Assembly (NCBI RefSeq): GCF_023065955.2
Contig: NW_026622808.1
Location: forward strand, 49,860,475 to 49,924,474
DNA from: Ursus arctos
Lineage: Eukaryota; Chordata; Mammalia; Carnivora; Ursidae
Direction: 5' to 3'
Length of the DNA: 64,000 bases
Position 1 is the first letter of the stretch. Each line of letters opens with the position of its first letter. A program made the position numbers and the translations under genes. This document shows positions 1 through 10,062 of this stretch, piece by piece. The notes under the pieces are model-generated. The model searched no databases. It had not been told where the DNA came from and was given only the letters and a program-made list of their open reading frames with translations.

Positions 1-302
1 TGTCCTAGGCTTGTGGCCCACTCAGGCTGGAAATAATCAGAATCTAGGTGTTAAAAGAAAAAAAAAATTAACCCCTTCTTGAGATTATTTTCTGCCTGGT
101 TAAACTAAAGAACTGAAAAAATATTTACACTGGGAGAGTTACAGAAAAATGCTGGGTCGGTTGGCCAATATATTTTGTGTCTGGAATGCATTTTCTTGAA
201 TTTTAATATTTGAAGAACTCTTTGGATATTATCTCCACGAAAGGGAAAAATTCCTCTGATAATCTATCAGGTTGCAAATAACGCAGGCAAATTGGGACTA
301 TC

Positions 303-336
<34 letters not shown>

Positions 337-978
337 ACACGCACACAGGAAAGAATTGGTAAGACCAAACACATTTTTTTTACATGGAGTTTTAACTTCT
401 TATGATTTTATTGTTATACACATGCTTCATTTCAGAAAGCATTTAAGTCATTGATAAATATATACCGTGTCCAAGTCAGCATAAAAAATTTAAGTAGATA
501 AAAAAAAAAAAAAGACAGTAAGGAAGTAACTAAAATGACCTAGGGCGAAGTGCAAAAGTTCATTCGGTATTAAAACAATAAACATATTTTTCAGGTGGGC
601 CATACATTTGCCTTTAAAGTGTCTTGCCACCAACACTCAGAACATTAATTCTCGTTTCAATATATGAGTGAATGACGACCGAGTATTCTATCACCGATAC
701 ATAACTACAGTACAAAATGGGGAGATAGACTCTTAAGAATAACCCCATTATAACAGATTTCTAAAACACTAGAACAATATTTTGATGTTTAAAAATGATC
801 ACTATTCCTTTTCTTCTCCCTTGCAATAGTCCTAGGAGAGAAATCTTATATTAGATAATCTTTAACCAAGCAAGACATATTCGAATTCTTGGAGCATTTC
901 TGCCCTTTTCTGCTGATGTGAATGACAGTAAGCATGTAGTCCACATGAAAGGTAAATGAAAATGATGAGAACACTCAC
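1..978 (-). other. FRMD4B: FRMD4B intron 3 (partial)
   Basis: This AT-rich DNA lies downstream of the exon 3 donor at 978. Apart from a CA microsatellite near 306-348 and A-rich runs near 55-67 and 500-514, I recognise no repeat family and no further exon. The next FERM exon must be left of the window. Confidence 0.75.
306..348. repeat. (CA)n microsatellite
   Basis: An uninterrupted AC repeat runs from 306 to 335, then an interrupted CACACGCACACA tail to about 348. Confidence 0.95.
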
Positions 979-1073
979 GTGTCATCTGTAAATGTTATTC
1001 CAAAGTACTCCTTTTCTTTCAGGTTGAAATGGGAAGCCACGAGGTCCAGCAATTCTCTCGATAGAAGTTTGGG
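979..1073 (-). CDS. FRMD4B: FRMD4B coding exon 3 (FERM F1 lobe)
   Basis: This 95-nt exon lies on the minus strand between acceptor ttttaacag and donor gtgagt. It carries 31 whole codons plus two bases (AC), so the next intron is phase 2. The translation begins PKLLSRELLDLVASHFNL and includes EKEYFGI near its end, the helix and following strand of the FERM F1 lobe, typical of FRMD4 proteins. It joins exon 2 in frame (LELLVQ/PKLL). A possible branch point (ctgatc) lies about 20 nt before the acceptor, and the pyrimidine tract is weak (cattttatttt). The following exons are beyond the left edge of the window. Confidence 0.95.
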
Positions 1074-1162
1074 CTGTTAAAATAAAATGCGATCAGAAGC
1101 TACCACCCTTCTCTGGCCCAAACGGTTTAGAGCGGCTTTCGTTCATTTGTTCGTTTTTAAAT

Positions 1163-1354
1163 TTTTAAAGAGATTTTATTTATTTATTTGACAGAGAGAG
1201 AGAGAGAGAACAAGCAGGGGGAGCTGCAAGCAAAGGGAGAAAGAGGCTCCCCGCTGAGCAGGGAGCCCAATGCAGGACTCGATCCCAGGATCCTGAGATC
1301 ATGACCCGATCTAAAGGCAGACACTTAACTGACTGAGCCACTCAGGCAACCCTG
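1163..1354 (-). mobile_element. Can-SINE in FRMD4B intron 2
   Basis: The element is antisense to the plus strand, so sense with the gene. It has the reverse-complement tail (AAAGAGATTTTATTTATTTA), GA-rich body and tRNA head ending GAGCCACTCAGG. A 17-bp target-site duplication (1146-1162 and 1355-1371, one mismatch) frames it. The insertion ends 89 bp before the exon 3 acceptor. Confidence 0.93.
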
Positions 1355-1721
1355 TTTGTTTGTTTTTAAATACATCTGCCCCCCTCTTTTGCTGTTTATG
1401 ATAATCGACTATACATTTTCCAAAAGACTGGGAAGGAGAAGAAATTGTAATAGGAACCTCAATGAGATCATCATTTTCATGTATTTTGCAATTCAGTCCA
1501 GTACCTTACTTTTTCCTCTAGGGCATAGTGTGTTTACTCGCGCGACGGCACTTTGGAAAAATCCTCTTTCATATGTAGTATGGTGCTGGTGACCAACACA
1601 AAGAATACCAACACCTCACCGCGTGGACTGTAGGACTAACTTCGCTTGGTGAGGGCCGGCTGAAGAGGCTGAAGACCCCAGGCTGTGGGGTCACAGATAA
1701 AGCTACTTCTCTACTCCTGGT

Positions 1722-1925
1722 TACCATTTACTGTGCTGAGCTCCTTCTATCCATTGTCTCATTTTGTCCTTATAATGAGCCTATGAGATAGGAGTTCTTA
1801 ATGCCATTTTAGAGATTAGGGGACCAAAGTCAAGAGTAGCTAAACACCTGCTTGATGTTCCAGTCAGTAAGGGCAGGGAATTTAACCCAGTTCTGTCTGA
1901 TTCCAAAGCCTAAGCCTTTCATTTC
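1722..1925 (-). repeat. MIR SINE
   Basis: Reverse-complement MIR pattern: TTTACTGTGCTGAG, a 'CCTATGAGATAGGAG' block, 'CATTTTAGAGATTAGGG', then the GTCAGTAAGGGCAGGGAATTT part of the tRNA-like head. Old and diverged. Confidence 0.75.
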
Positions 1926-2005
1926 TCTCTAGGGATGGAGTGATTTTACCCATTGTAGAGATGATTGTCACCAGTGTTTACCAAGCACTTAGTTAGAAGA
2001 AGGAT

Positions 2006-2717
2006 ATACCTCCTACATTGTTGGTGGGAATGCAAGTTGGTACAGCCACTCTGGAAAACAGTGTGGAGGTCCCTTAAAAAGTTAAAAATTGAGCTACCCT
2101 ATGATCCAGCCATTGCACTACTGGGTGTTTACCCCAAAGATACAGACGTAGTAAAGAGAAGGGCCATATGTACCCCAATGTTCATAGCAGCAATATCCAC
2201 AATAGCTAAATCGTGGAAGGAGCCGAGATGCCCTTCAACAGATGACTGGATTAAGAAGTTGTGGTCCATATATACAATGGAATATTACTCAGCTATCAGA
2301 AAGAACGAGTTCTCAACATTTGCTGCAACATGGACGGCACTGGAGGAGATAATGCTAAGTGAAATAAGTCGAGCAGAGAAAGAAAATTATCATATGATTT
2401 CTTTCATCTATGGAACATAAGAACTAGGAAGATCGGTAGGAGAAGAAAGGGATAAAGAAAGGGGGGGTAATCAGAAGGGGGAATGAAGCATGAGAGACTA
2501 TGGACTCTGAGAAACAAACTGAGGGCCTCAGAGAGGAGGGGGGTGGGGGAATGGGATAGACCGGTGATGGGTAGTAAGGAGGGCACGTATTGCATGGTGC
2601 ACTGGGTGTTATACACAACTAATGAATCATCGAGCCTTACATCGGAAACCGGGGATGTACTGTATGGTGACTAACATAATATAATAAAAAATCATTAAAA
2701 AATAAAAAAAAAAAAAA
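2006..2717 (+). mobile_element. 5'-truncated L1 with ORF2 C-terminus
   Basis: Only the last 712 bp of a carnivore L1 are present. An open frame through 2420 gives the end of ORF2p (motifs CPSTDDWIKK, YTMEYYSAIRKNE, MLSEISRAEKENYH). The 3' UTR follows with its G-rich stretch near 2459-2550, AATAAAAAATC and a poly-A tail. An 11-bp target-site duplication (AGAAGAAGGAT, 1995-2005 and 2718-2728) marks the ends. It is antisense to FRMD4B and dead, as it lacks ORF1, endonuclease and reverse-transcriptase core. Confidence 0.93.
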
Positions 2718-3461
2718 AGAAGAAGGATCTAATCTATGAGCTCTTGAGAAGGACTGGCCGTGGTGGCAAGGAGCATGGTTTGCAATCAGGGGGGACATCC
2801 AGAGTGATAGTGGACACCTGATTTGCAGGGACTTGGGAAGGAAAGGGGGATATGCTGGAGGGCATTTGCCTGGGTTCTTTCTGAACTTAGAGCCAAACAA
2901 TTTAGGGCTCATTATGGTGCTTTGAGAGTTGGATGTTTGCTGTTGGGGAAGAAAAATGGTCGTGGTTAAAAAAAAAAGAAGAAGAAGAAAGAAAGAAATA
3001 GGCAGAAATCTAGACTAAGAGATCTATTCTGGTGAAACAGTGTCAACTGTACTATTTTCTTTCTAACTGAAGCCTGTGCATAGTGGATGAGAAAGGAGCC
3101 TCAGAAGAATTTAGGTTTGGTCAAAGGAGAGAGTTCTAGCTGTAGCTACAGCTGTGGCTATCGGAGGGGATTTCTACAGTTTCTAAGGTCCTTGGTCCAC
3201 AGTGTGGGGTAAATAAAGAGAGAAGGATCAACAATGAAAACACCACCACTCATATACGCCATATATTTTACAAAAAGACTTCATTCACATATATAATCTA
3301 GCTTGATTTTAGTCATAATTCTGTGAGGAAAACCAAGCCTTCTCCATCCCAGTTCACAGCTGATGATGCCGGGTATTTAACGTGGACAGTGTCATGTAGC
3401 AAGAAAGTGGCAGGATGCGGATTTGCAGCTCACAATCCCCCTTTCGGGGAAACATTATGGT

Positions 3462-3600
3462 GTCCAGTTTACCAACAAGAGGTTCAGAGAAGCAAAGTCA
3501 CTTCCTGGGGGTCACAAAGCCACTGAGTGTCAGAGCTGAGACCGGAACCCAAGGGTCTCAAATTCATGTCCCCAGATTATAACTACTCTTACACGTAGAC
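3462..3600 (-). repeat. MIR SINE fragment
   Basis: TTTACCAACAAGAGGTTCAG, then GTCACAAAGCCACTGAGTGTCAGAGCTGAGACCGGAACCC is the typical reverse MIR core. It ends 139 bp from exon 2. Confidence 0.7.
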
Positions 3601-3739
3601 TGAGTTGTCTGACTTAAAAGCTTTACTTCTGCCCCTCAAACAATCCCGAGTCATTGGCACAGATAAGCGAGCAGCCTGACCCCAGGCCATGAGGCTCAGA
3701 GGGAACCAGTACAAGCTGTCTCTGCATGGCAACACCTAC

Positions 3740-3805
3740 CTGAACCAGCAGCTCCAGTCCCCGATCATCCAGGAGGTGTACCTGGCAGTGCCTGCCTTCT
3801 GTCAT
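3740..3805 (-). CDS. FRMD4B: FRMD4B coding exon 2 (start of FERM F1 lobe)
   Basis: This 66-nt exon has 22 codons, phase 0 at both ends. On the minus strand a pyrimidine-rich tract and CCCCACAG acceptor precede ATGACAGAAGG, and the exon ends GTTCAG before gtaggt, a strong donor. It encodes M-T-E-G-R-H-C-Q-V-H-L-L-D-D-R-G-L-E-L-L-V-Q, the first strand-turn-strand of the ubiquitin-like F1 lobe, shared by FRMD4A and FRMD4B. The first codon is itself ATG, so a transcript with another, non-coding first exon could begin translation here. I recall a basic residue (R or K) in human FRMD4B and FRMD4A where this copy has G (codon GGA); this needs an alignment. The plus-strand ORF over the same bases is an antisense shadow. 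Confidence 0.95.
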
Positions 3806-4423
3806 CTGTGGGGACAAGACAGCAAGAGCGACATCAGGGCTGGAGCTGGCAAGCAGACCCTTGAACTTGATTTACAGTTTAGTTTACATGCGATGTGCTC
3901 AGCCTAAAAATGGCTTCAGCTGAGTTATTCAGCAGCCTTGATCCTAAACAGACTTATATGGCTTTAATTCTTGAATTCATTAATCAATGAATTAATTTGT
4001 TCTTGGATTTCAAAGACGAAAAGAATGAAAAGCAAAGACAACTCAATATGTTGAAAAAATTATGTCTATAATAATGCATACAAGATTATACTACAAAAAG
4101 CTGGTTTCCTTCCCGGAGAAAACCTACTATATTTTTCATCGACTCTATATTGAATTTTTCAAATGAAAATGCCTATATTCATTGATGTATTTTAATAAAT
4201 ATAATACATGCATAATTATAAAGGAAAACCTATGACATTAGAGTTAAAATTGAAAGTCTCCCTCTTTGAAATTTCTGTCCTCTTTATAGTATATCAGTAC
4301 TGTAGTTAACAACAGTTAAGATACATAGCTAAGAACAATATACATCAGTATAAATTTCTAATTATATTTACTTTTTACCACTTATAACCGCAATACTGGG
4401 AAATATTCTTTGTAAAATATTTA

Positions 4424-4545
4424 TTTACTTATTTTTTATTTCATTTCATTTTATTTTTTCAGTAGGCTCCGCGCCCAACGTGGGGCTTGAACTCACGACC
4501 CCAAGATCAAGAGTCACATGCTCTACTGACTGAGCCAGCCCAGTC
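4424..4545 (-). mobile_element. Short tRNA-type Can-SINE (older subfamily)
   Basis: Shorter Can-SINE lacking the CT-rich body: TTTTATTTTTTCAGTAGGCTCC, GTGGGGCTTGAACTCACGACC, then ACTGAGCCAGCCCAG in reverse orientation. A diverged 16-bp target-site duplication (4408-4423 and 4546-4561, 14 matches) surrounds it. Confidence 0.85.
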
Positions 4546-4895
4546 CCTTGTAAAAAATTTAAATAATGCACAGAATACAAAGAGCTCCCTTAACTAACTC
4601 ATGCTCCAAATCATTTATCTGCAGAAATCACCGCCTGTCAGTTTGAGGAGAATCAGCGCAGACTGTTTTTACATGGATGTTCAGATATATACGTGCACAT
4701 GTTTTCAAAAATTTCATATTAAATGGTTTGCTTTTCAATGTTATTATATTGACCATATTGTTTTGCAAATGAAGCAAGTATTCTTCATATTTGTGTGTGT
4801 GTGTGCATATAACCATCCAGAAATTTTATATATGACTCCACATGTATGGGGTCTGTGTATGTGATTCTATATGTATATACAGACACACATACATG

Positions 4896-4921
4896 GTGTG
4901 TGTGTGTGTGTGTGTGTGTGT
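4896..4921. repeat. (GT)n microsatellite
   Basis: Thirteen GT units between ACATACATG and TATACATATA; a shorter GT run lies at 4793-4804. Confidence 0.95.
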
Positions 4922-4959
4922 ATACATATATTTTTTTTCTTTTTCAACTCAAATGGAAC

Positions 4960-5190
4960 TAGGCTATTCCTTGGTGATCTTTCCAATGTCAACACATATA
5001 GACCAACTGCATTCTTTTTAAATGTTCTATAGTAACAAGTAATTGTGTGGACATGTAATAATGTAAAGAGTCTCCTGCTGAGACACACTGAGATGGCCTC
5101 CAGTCCTTTGCTACTCTAAGCAACGTCATGGTGAACAATGCATACCCAACTCTGCCACGGATGAGGAACTTCTGGGTCACCTTGAAAAAG
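4960..5190 (-). mobile_element. Ancient L1 ORF2 3' region
   Basis: Antisense L1 words are recognisable: ACCAACTGCATTCTTTTTAA, CCAGTCCTTTGCTACTCTAAG, ATGGTGAACAATGCATACCC, GAACTTCTGGGTCACC. No open frame remains. The subfamily cannot be named by eye. Confidence 0.65.
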
Positions 5191-5280
5191 GACGGGTGGC
5201 ATTTTCTCTCTCAGCTGTTGTACCAAACTGTAAGACCTGGAAACTCAGATACATATAAGCCCAATTTAAAGAGTAATCAC

Positions 5281-5430
5281 TCCATTACGAAGCACCAGGT
5301 ATAGACTGTATTGTTCCAGGTGTTTTATAGATATCATCTCTGAGTTGCACAGTCACCCTGTGGGACTGCTGTTACTATCTCCAATTTAACAGATGGGGAA
5401 ATGGAGGCTCAGAGTGGGATAAGCGATGTT
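5281..5430 (-). repeat. MIR SINE fragment
   Basis: TTCCAGGTGTTTTATAGATA, CACCCTGTGGGACTGCTGTTA, then TTTAACAGATGGGGAAATGGAGGCTCAGAG match reverse MIR. Confidence 0.8.
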
Positions 5431-5674
5431 TTCCGTGTGAAAAATACTAATTTTGCATTTACATTTTTGATAAAACTCTGCTCTAAAACTCTGAAAACTA
5501 GCTCGGTTGGTTAGATCGCGGTATTACGGAGATGTGGCCCATAGAAACCACTGAAGTAGGGTGAAGAAGTGAGTGAGCAAGCTTTACTTTGTCCCATGGC
5601 CCCTGATTTTGTCCTTAACTCGGCAAAGCTGAGGTCCAATACACACTTTTGGTGGCCAGGAGAAAGGGAACGAA

Positions 5675-5865
5675 TATTTGTTTGTTCCAGGTACTAAGCT
5701 GGCCACTCTATGTACATTATTTCGTTAAAGCTCCACAAAAAATCTATACAACATCCTCATTTTACAGACAAGGAAACCGAGGTACAGAGTTTAAAGTAAT
5801 TTATCCAGAGTTATCTGAGCAAGAAAAAAGCCAAGTCAAGATTTAAATTAAGGTCTAACTGAACA
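5675..5865 (-). repeat. MIR SINE
   Basis: TTCCAGGTACTAAG, then CATCCTCATTTTACAGACAAGGAAACCGAGGTACAGAG and AAGTCAAGATTTAAATTAAGG follow the reverse MIR order. Confidence 0.8.
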
Positions 5866-6199
5866 ACAACAAAAAAGCCGACTTTTTTCTATGCTGTCCT
5901 ATGGGAAAAAAGAAATTAATGTGCCAGTTCAAATCACTTTACTTCTGCTGTAAAACCCACACAAAGAAACCCCAAATACATGTCCTATGGTAAGAGAAAA
6001 TAAAATAATACTCAGAAGACCAACTGACACAACATGAATCCATTAAGGAATACGTCAAAACTCATAAAATATTTCAAGTTACTCTGTTGTTGCATATTCC
6101 AATTTGAATTTATTTCCTGATTTTTAAAAAGCATCTTTTTTCCTTTCCATCGTACTTCGCTCAGACTTGCCGATTTTCCTTTTGTCGACACCTCATCCT

Positions 6200-6745
6200 A
6201 CCCTAGAGAATTAAACAGTAAGTGTTTTTCCGGTGTGTCTGCCCATCTCAGGACAAAGACTGGCAGTGGTGGTCGTGTTTGTACAACTTGGTCCTACCCC
6301 TTCCGCTTCAGGCTTCAGCTGATTGAACGAGGGCATGGACACCTGACTCAAGCTGAGCCAATCATATCCTCCGTCCAGGGAATCTGGAATTGAGGCTGAG
6401 AGGATGAGAAAGCAGTTGGATAGGGGCAGCTCTCCTGTGCTCTTGTGCGGACAAAAAGGAAAGCCATCTGCAGAGAGAATGAAGGACACAAGTAGCTGGA
6501 AAGAGGCAAGAGAAATCATGCAACCTGAAAGGGAAAGCTTGAGAGAGTTGCTGTCAGGTTCCTAATGTTATTCTAGTTACTTGTAGTCACTTCCACTGGT
6601 TTGGCTGAATTCTTGCTCTTTAGTTCATGAAACACCCTTGTATTCCTTTAGTAAATCCACTTTTTTTTTTTCTTTCTGAAACTAACTTGAGTTGGTTTCT
6701 GCTTCTTGCAACTAAAACCATCTTTCTAAGATACCACAGGTGTCT
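6200..6745. other. Old interspersed-repeat-like DNA, family uncertain
   Basis: Phrases such as ACTCAAGCTGAGCCAATCA and GAGTTGGTTTCTGCTTCTTGCAACTAAAACC recur in mammalian genomes and look like an old repeat in plus orientation, but I cannot name the family. Confidence 0.4.
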
Positions 6746-6923
6746 TTAAAAAAAATTTTTTTAGAGGGAGGTGGGGCAGAGAGAGAGGAAGAGAGCAAAT
6801 CTCAAGCAGACTCCTTGATGCGCACGGAGCCCCACGCAGTGCTCAATCCCAGGACCCCAAGATCATGACCTGAGCCGAAACCAAGAGTCAGATGCTTAGT
6901 CAACTGAGCCACCCCAGGGTCCC
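6746..6923 (-). mobile_element. Can-SINE, diverged
   Basis: Reverse orientation with T/A-rich tail, GGGGCAGAGAGAGAGGAAG body, and CCCCAAGATCATGACCTGAG to GAGCCACCCC head. An imperfect target-site duplication of about 17 bp (6729-6745 and 6924-6940) suggests an older insertion. Confidence 0.88.
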
Positions 6924-7307
6924 AGATACCATGGATATCTACACCTAAAACAGAGTGAAAGGTTTCCAAAGGATGGACTCCCCAGAATGATGTCATTATT
7001 ATGGTGAAGTCATCCACTCATAATCACGCATGCGCCATCCACAAATACAACAGCCGGGGGAAAGGTTGACTTTTGGTAGGGAGAACTGAACAAACATCTC
7101 AGTATGTGAAGTGATAGAGCCCACACAGGACAAGCAGGAGAAGGGCAGAGCAGGTGAACTGGAGGGGAAAAAATGCTACAGTTTTAAGCCCATGCTGGCA
7201 CATGTGTGCTCTGTATTAGCCGAACCCCTTCCTCTGTGGGAGGATGGCTTCTCTGGGAGGCCAGAGTACTGATTTGATCACCACTAGGCATAGAAAGGCC
7301 TGCCCTT

Positions 7308-7852
7308 CATATGCATCCAATGTTCATAGCAGCATTGTCCACAATAGCTAAATTGTGGAAGGAGCCGAGATGCCCTTCAACAGATGACTGGATTAAGAAG
7401 ATATGGTCCATATATACAATGGAATATTACTCAGCCATCAGAAAGAACGATTACCCAACATTTGCAGCAACATGGACGGGACTGGAGGCGATTATGCTAA
7501 GTGAAATAAGTCAAGCAGAGAAAGACAATTATCATATGGTTTCACTCATTTATGGAACATAAGAAATAGCAGGAAGATCGGTAGAAGAAGGAAGGGAAGA
7601 ATGAAGGCGGGGTAAACAGAAGGGGGAATGAACCATGAGAGACTATGGACTCTGGGAAACAAACTGAGGGCTTCAGAGGGGAGGGGGTGGGGGACTGGGA
7701 TAGGCCAGTGATGGGTATTAAGGAGGGCACGTATTGCATGGTGCACTGTGTATTATATGCAAATAACGAATCATGGAACTTTACATCAAAAACTAAGGAT
7801 ATACTGTATGGTGACCAACATAAATAATAAAAAATTATTATTAAAAAAAAAA
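7308..7852 (+). mobile_element. 5'-truncated L1 with ORF2 C-terminus
   Basis: The last 545 bp of a carnivore L1, closely related to the copy at 2006-2717. The ORF2p end (CPSTDDWIKKIWSIYTMEYY region) is open to its stop at 7562. The 3' UTR and A-rich tail follow. A 16-bp target-site duplication (7292-7307 and 7853-7868, one mismatch) is clear. Antisense to FRMD4B and non-autonomous. Confidence 0.93.
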
Positions 7853-8189
7853 AGAAAGGCCTGTCCTTGTCACTTAATTAAATCACAGATTGAATGGTGG
7901 TGGATGTATTTTGTTGTGAATACATTTTTGTGGATATTAGAAATCAGAAGATGCCACTTAAGAAAAATTGAGATGGTAGGATCTGGAAACACTGGGCTGG
8001 ATTTCCTCCATGGCAACATTGGGCCAGGGTGGGGCACAGCAGCTCCCTCTTTAGATGAGGTTTGTGGTTTTTGCCTCGCCCAAAGTTATTATCTGCCAGG
8101 TTCCTGGGAGTCGTGTCATGAGAATAAGCAAACCACTATGTAAGTTCACCTGGTACCAGGGAAGAGACAAAACCCATGTCAAAGGACGG

Positions 8190-8390
8190 CCTCCTGTGCA
8201 CCAGGCCAAGTGCTTGACCCTTGACCTTCACTAACATCTTGTATTTCAACCTCTCAGCAAGCCTCTGAAAGGGGCATTCTCATTGCTTTTGTTTTGTTTT
8301 GGGGGGCCTTCCTCAATTTAAGCACCGGGAAACCAAGGCTTGGGAAATGATGTCACTTGCACGAGTTCTAAGCCAGACTTGGGCTTGAAA
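8190..8390 (-). repeat. MIR SINE
   Basis: CAGGCCAAGTGCTTGACCC, CAAGCCTCTGAAAGGGGCATT, then CACCGGGAAACCAAGGCTTGG and GCCAGACTTGGGCTTGAA follow reverse MIR order. A T/G-rich run at 8288-8305 interrupts it. Confidence 0.7.
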
Positions 8391-8394
8391 TCAT

Positions 8395-8460
8395 ATTTTA
8401 TCTCTTACGAGCTGTGTTACCTTGGAGAAGGTACTTAATCTTTCTGAGCTTCATAAGCCA
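8395..8460 (+). repeat. MIR SINE fragment
   Basis: GAGCTGTGTTACCTTGGAGAAGG and TACTTAATCTTTCTGAGCTTC match the forward MIR core; it abuts a MIR in the opposite direction. Confidence 0.7.
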
Positions 8461-8802
8461 TGTCCTGGTAGCTTTCAATCTGACACCCCTGAGAGTGAAA
8501 CAAAGCACTTCCACAAAGCACAATTATACTCCTTATTTGCTTGAAGCTTAACAAACAGCTAATAAACCTTCCTATAGTCCATTTATTCTCCTATTGGAAA
8601 AAAAAAAACACAACAACTTCCTAATGGGAGGAAGATTACTAACCCATTTTGAAGAAGATAAATGATAGGTAGAGTTAACAAACCAGTTAATAAGCACAGA
8701 GCAGGAAAGTTCTCCAGAGCTGATGGGGCAGATGTAAAAAGAGAGAGGGGACCACAAGCTCCTGCATGCCTTCTGTAAGCTTGGCACCCGGTTTGACATT
8801 TT

Positions 8803-9003
8803 GTTTTTATTTTTTAAAGATTTTATTTATTTGTTTGAGAGAGAGAGAGAGCGCGCTCGTGCACAGTGCGGGAAAGGGGGGGCAGAGGGAGAAGCAGAGT
8901 CCCCACTGAGCAGGGAGCCCGATGCGGGGCTCCATCCCAGGACCCTGGGATCATGACCTGAGCTGAAGGCAGACGCTTAACCCACTGAGCCACCCAGGCG
9001 TCC
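8803..9003 (-). mobile_element. Can-SINE
   Basis: Full reverse-orientation Can-SINE from TTTTTAAAGATTTTATTT to GAGCCACCCAGGCG. The target-site duplication (8787-8802 and 9004-9019) has two mismatches in 16 bp. Confidence 0.93.
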
Positions 9004-9054
9004 CCCGGTTCGGCATTTTAATGACAACACCGATAATACCACGAACACGTCCTT

Positions 9055-9243
9055 TCTGTATTCCAGGCAATGCACTCAGCACTTTTCATGCCTTCACATA
9101 TCCGACCCTCGTGATACCCACATGAGGTAGGCAGTGTCATCTCCCCATATTACAGGTGAACGAGGTTAGAGGGATTGTGAATAACAAGATTCATAAATGG
9201 CAGAACTGGACTCAGAGCCAAAGCCCAAGCTCTTAACCACTTA
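9055..9243 (-). repeat. MIR SINE
   Basis: TATTCCAGGCAATGCACTC, CACATGAGGTAGGCAGTGTCA, TATTACAGGTGAACGAGG and AGCTCTTAACCACTT follow the whole reverse MIR. Confidence 0.85.
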
Positions 9244-9394
9244 GCGGGACCCCTGCTATTCCATGGGCTCTATGGTGACAAACTGTGGGAGAGCCTTCCC
9301 ACGCAGCCCATTTTCAACAGACTGGGTGAGTGGCGAGAAGAGGGAAAACAAAACACCGAAAGCAGACATGAAAAGTCATGTCAGCTGACTAGGA

Positions 9395-9570
9395 GTAGCT
9401 AGAATTTAGAACTTGCAAATAGAAAGAGTCTCAGAAGGCATTTAATAACCGCCGCTTACTCGGGATATGGGGCAATGAAGGAACGGATGTGTCCAACACC
9501 ACACAGCTACTTAATGTGAGACCTGGGATTAAAACTCAGGGTTCTGACTTCCAGGCTGGAGCATAAGTGC
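9395..9570 (-). repeat. MIR-like SINE fragment, diverged
   Basis: The second half (CCAACACCACACAGCTACTT, GAGACCTGGGATTAAAACTC) matches reverse MIR; the first half is too diverged to be sure. Confidence 0.55.
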
Positions 9571-9847
9571 TGTGCACAAGGATACTTGGCTGGAAGAAAC
9601 GGTCTTATTCAAATGCTGTTGTTTTCAACAGGCTGATTTTTTTTAAATAAAAAAAAACAAAAACAAAACTGTTACAACAAAAAGAAAAAAAAAGCAGGCA
9701 TTTTTAATTTAATTTAAAACATGACTCCCACCCATGCTTTCTGTTCTAATTTCAACGACAGGAGTTATATTTGGAGGGAACTGTTTATGGATCACAATGA
9801 TTACATCTAGAAATACAGAATCACCTTAAAATATAAGATAAACAACA

Positions 9848-10062
9848 AATTTTATTGAGCACATTCACTGTATTGAATATGTGGCAACTCATCTAATGCC
9901 ATGAGGTAAACAGCTCTATCCTCTTCACTTTACATTGAGGAAACCAAAGCACAGAGAGGCCAAGGAACTTGCCCAAGGTCACACAGCTAGTAAGAGGTAG
10001 AGCTGGGATTCCAACTTAGGCAGACTAGCTCCTGAGTCCGTGTTCTTCACTACCTCATTACA
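9848..10062 (-). repeat. MIR SINE, well preserved
   Basis: GAGGAAACCAAAGCACAGAG, AACTTGCCCAAGGTCACACAG, then GGGATTCCAACTTAGGCAG and GAGTCCGTGTTCTTCACTAC give a nearly full-length reverse MIR. Confidence 0.9.

Larger units (their letters stand above)
1074..3739 (-). other. FRMD4B: FRMD4B intron 2
   Basis: This 2,666-bp phase 0 intron lies between exons 2 and 3. It holds a Can-SINE, two MIR fragments and a truncated L1. The stretches 1372-1720 and 2729-3460 show no repeat I can name, apart from short A/GAA runs near 2968-2998. Confidence 0.85.

Noticed and set aside
1965..2420. 151-codon plus-strand ORF
   Set aside because: It is the C-terminal end of L1 ORF2p in a truncated element with a chance extension into flanking DNA; it is not a host gene.
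3689..3907. Plus-strand 72-codon frame starting MRLRGNQYK, codon-rich in appearance
   Set aside because: It is the antisense shadow of FRMD4B exon 2; the minus strand has the splice sites and the conserved FERM sequence.
4424..4545. tRNA-like sequence considered as a tRNA gene
   Set aside because: It lacks a cloverleaf and has a SINE A-rich tail and target-site duplications; it is a tRNA-derived SINE.
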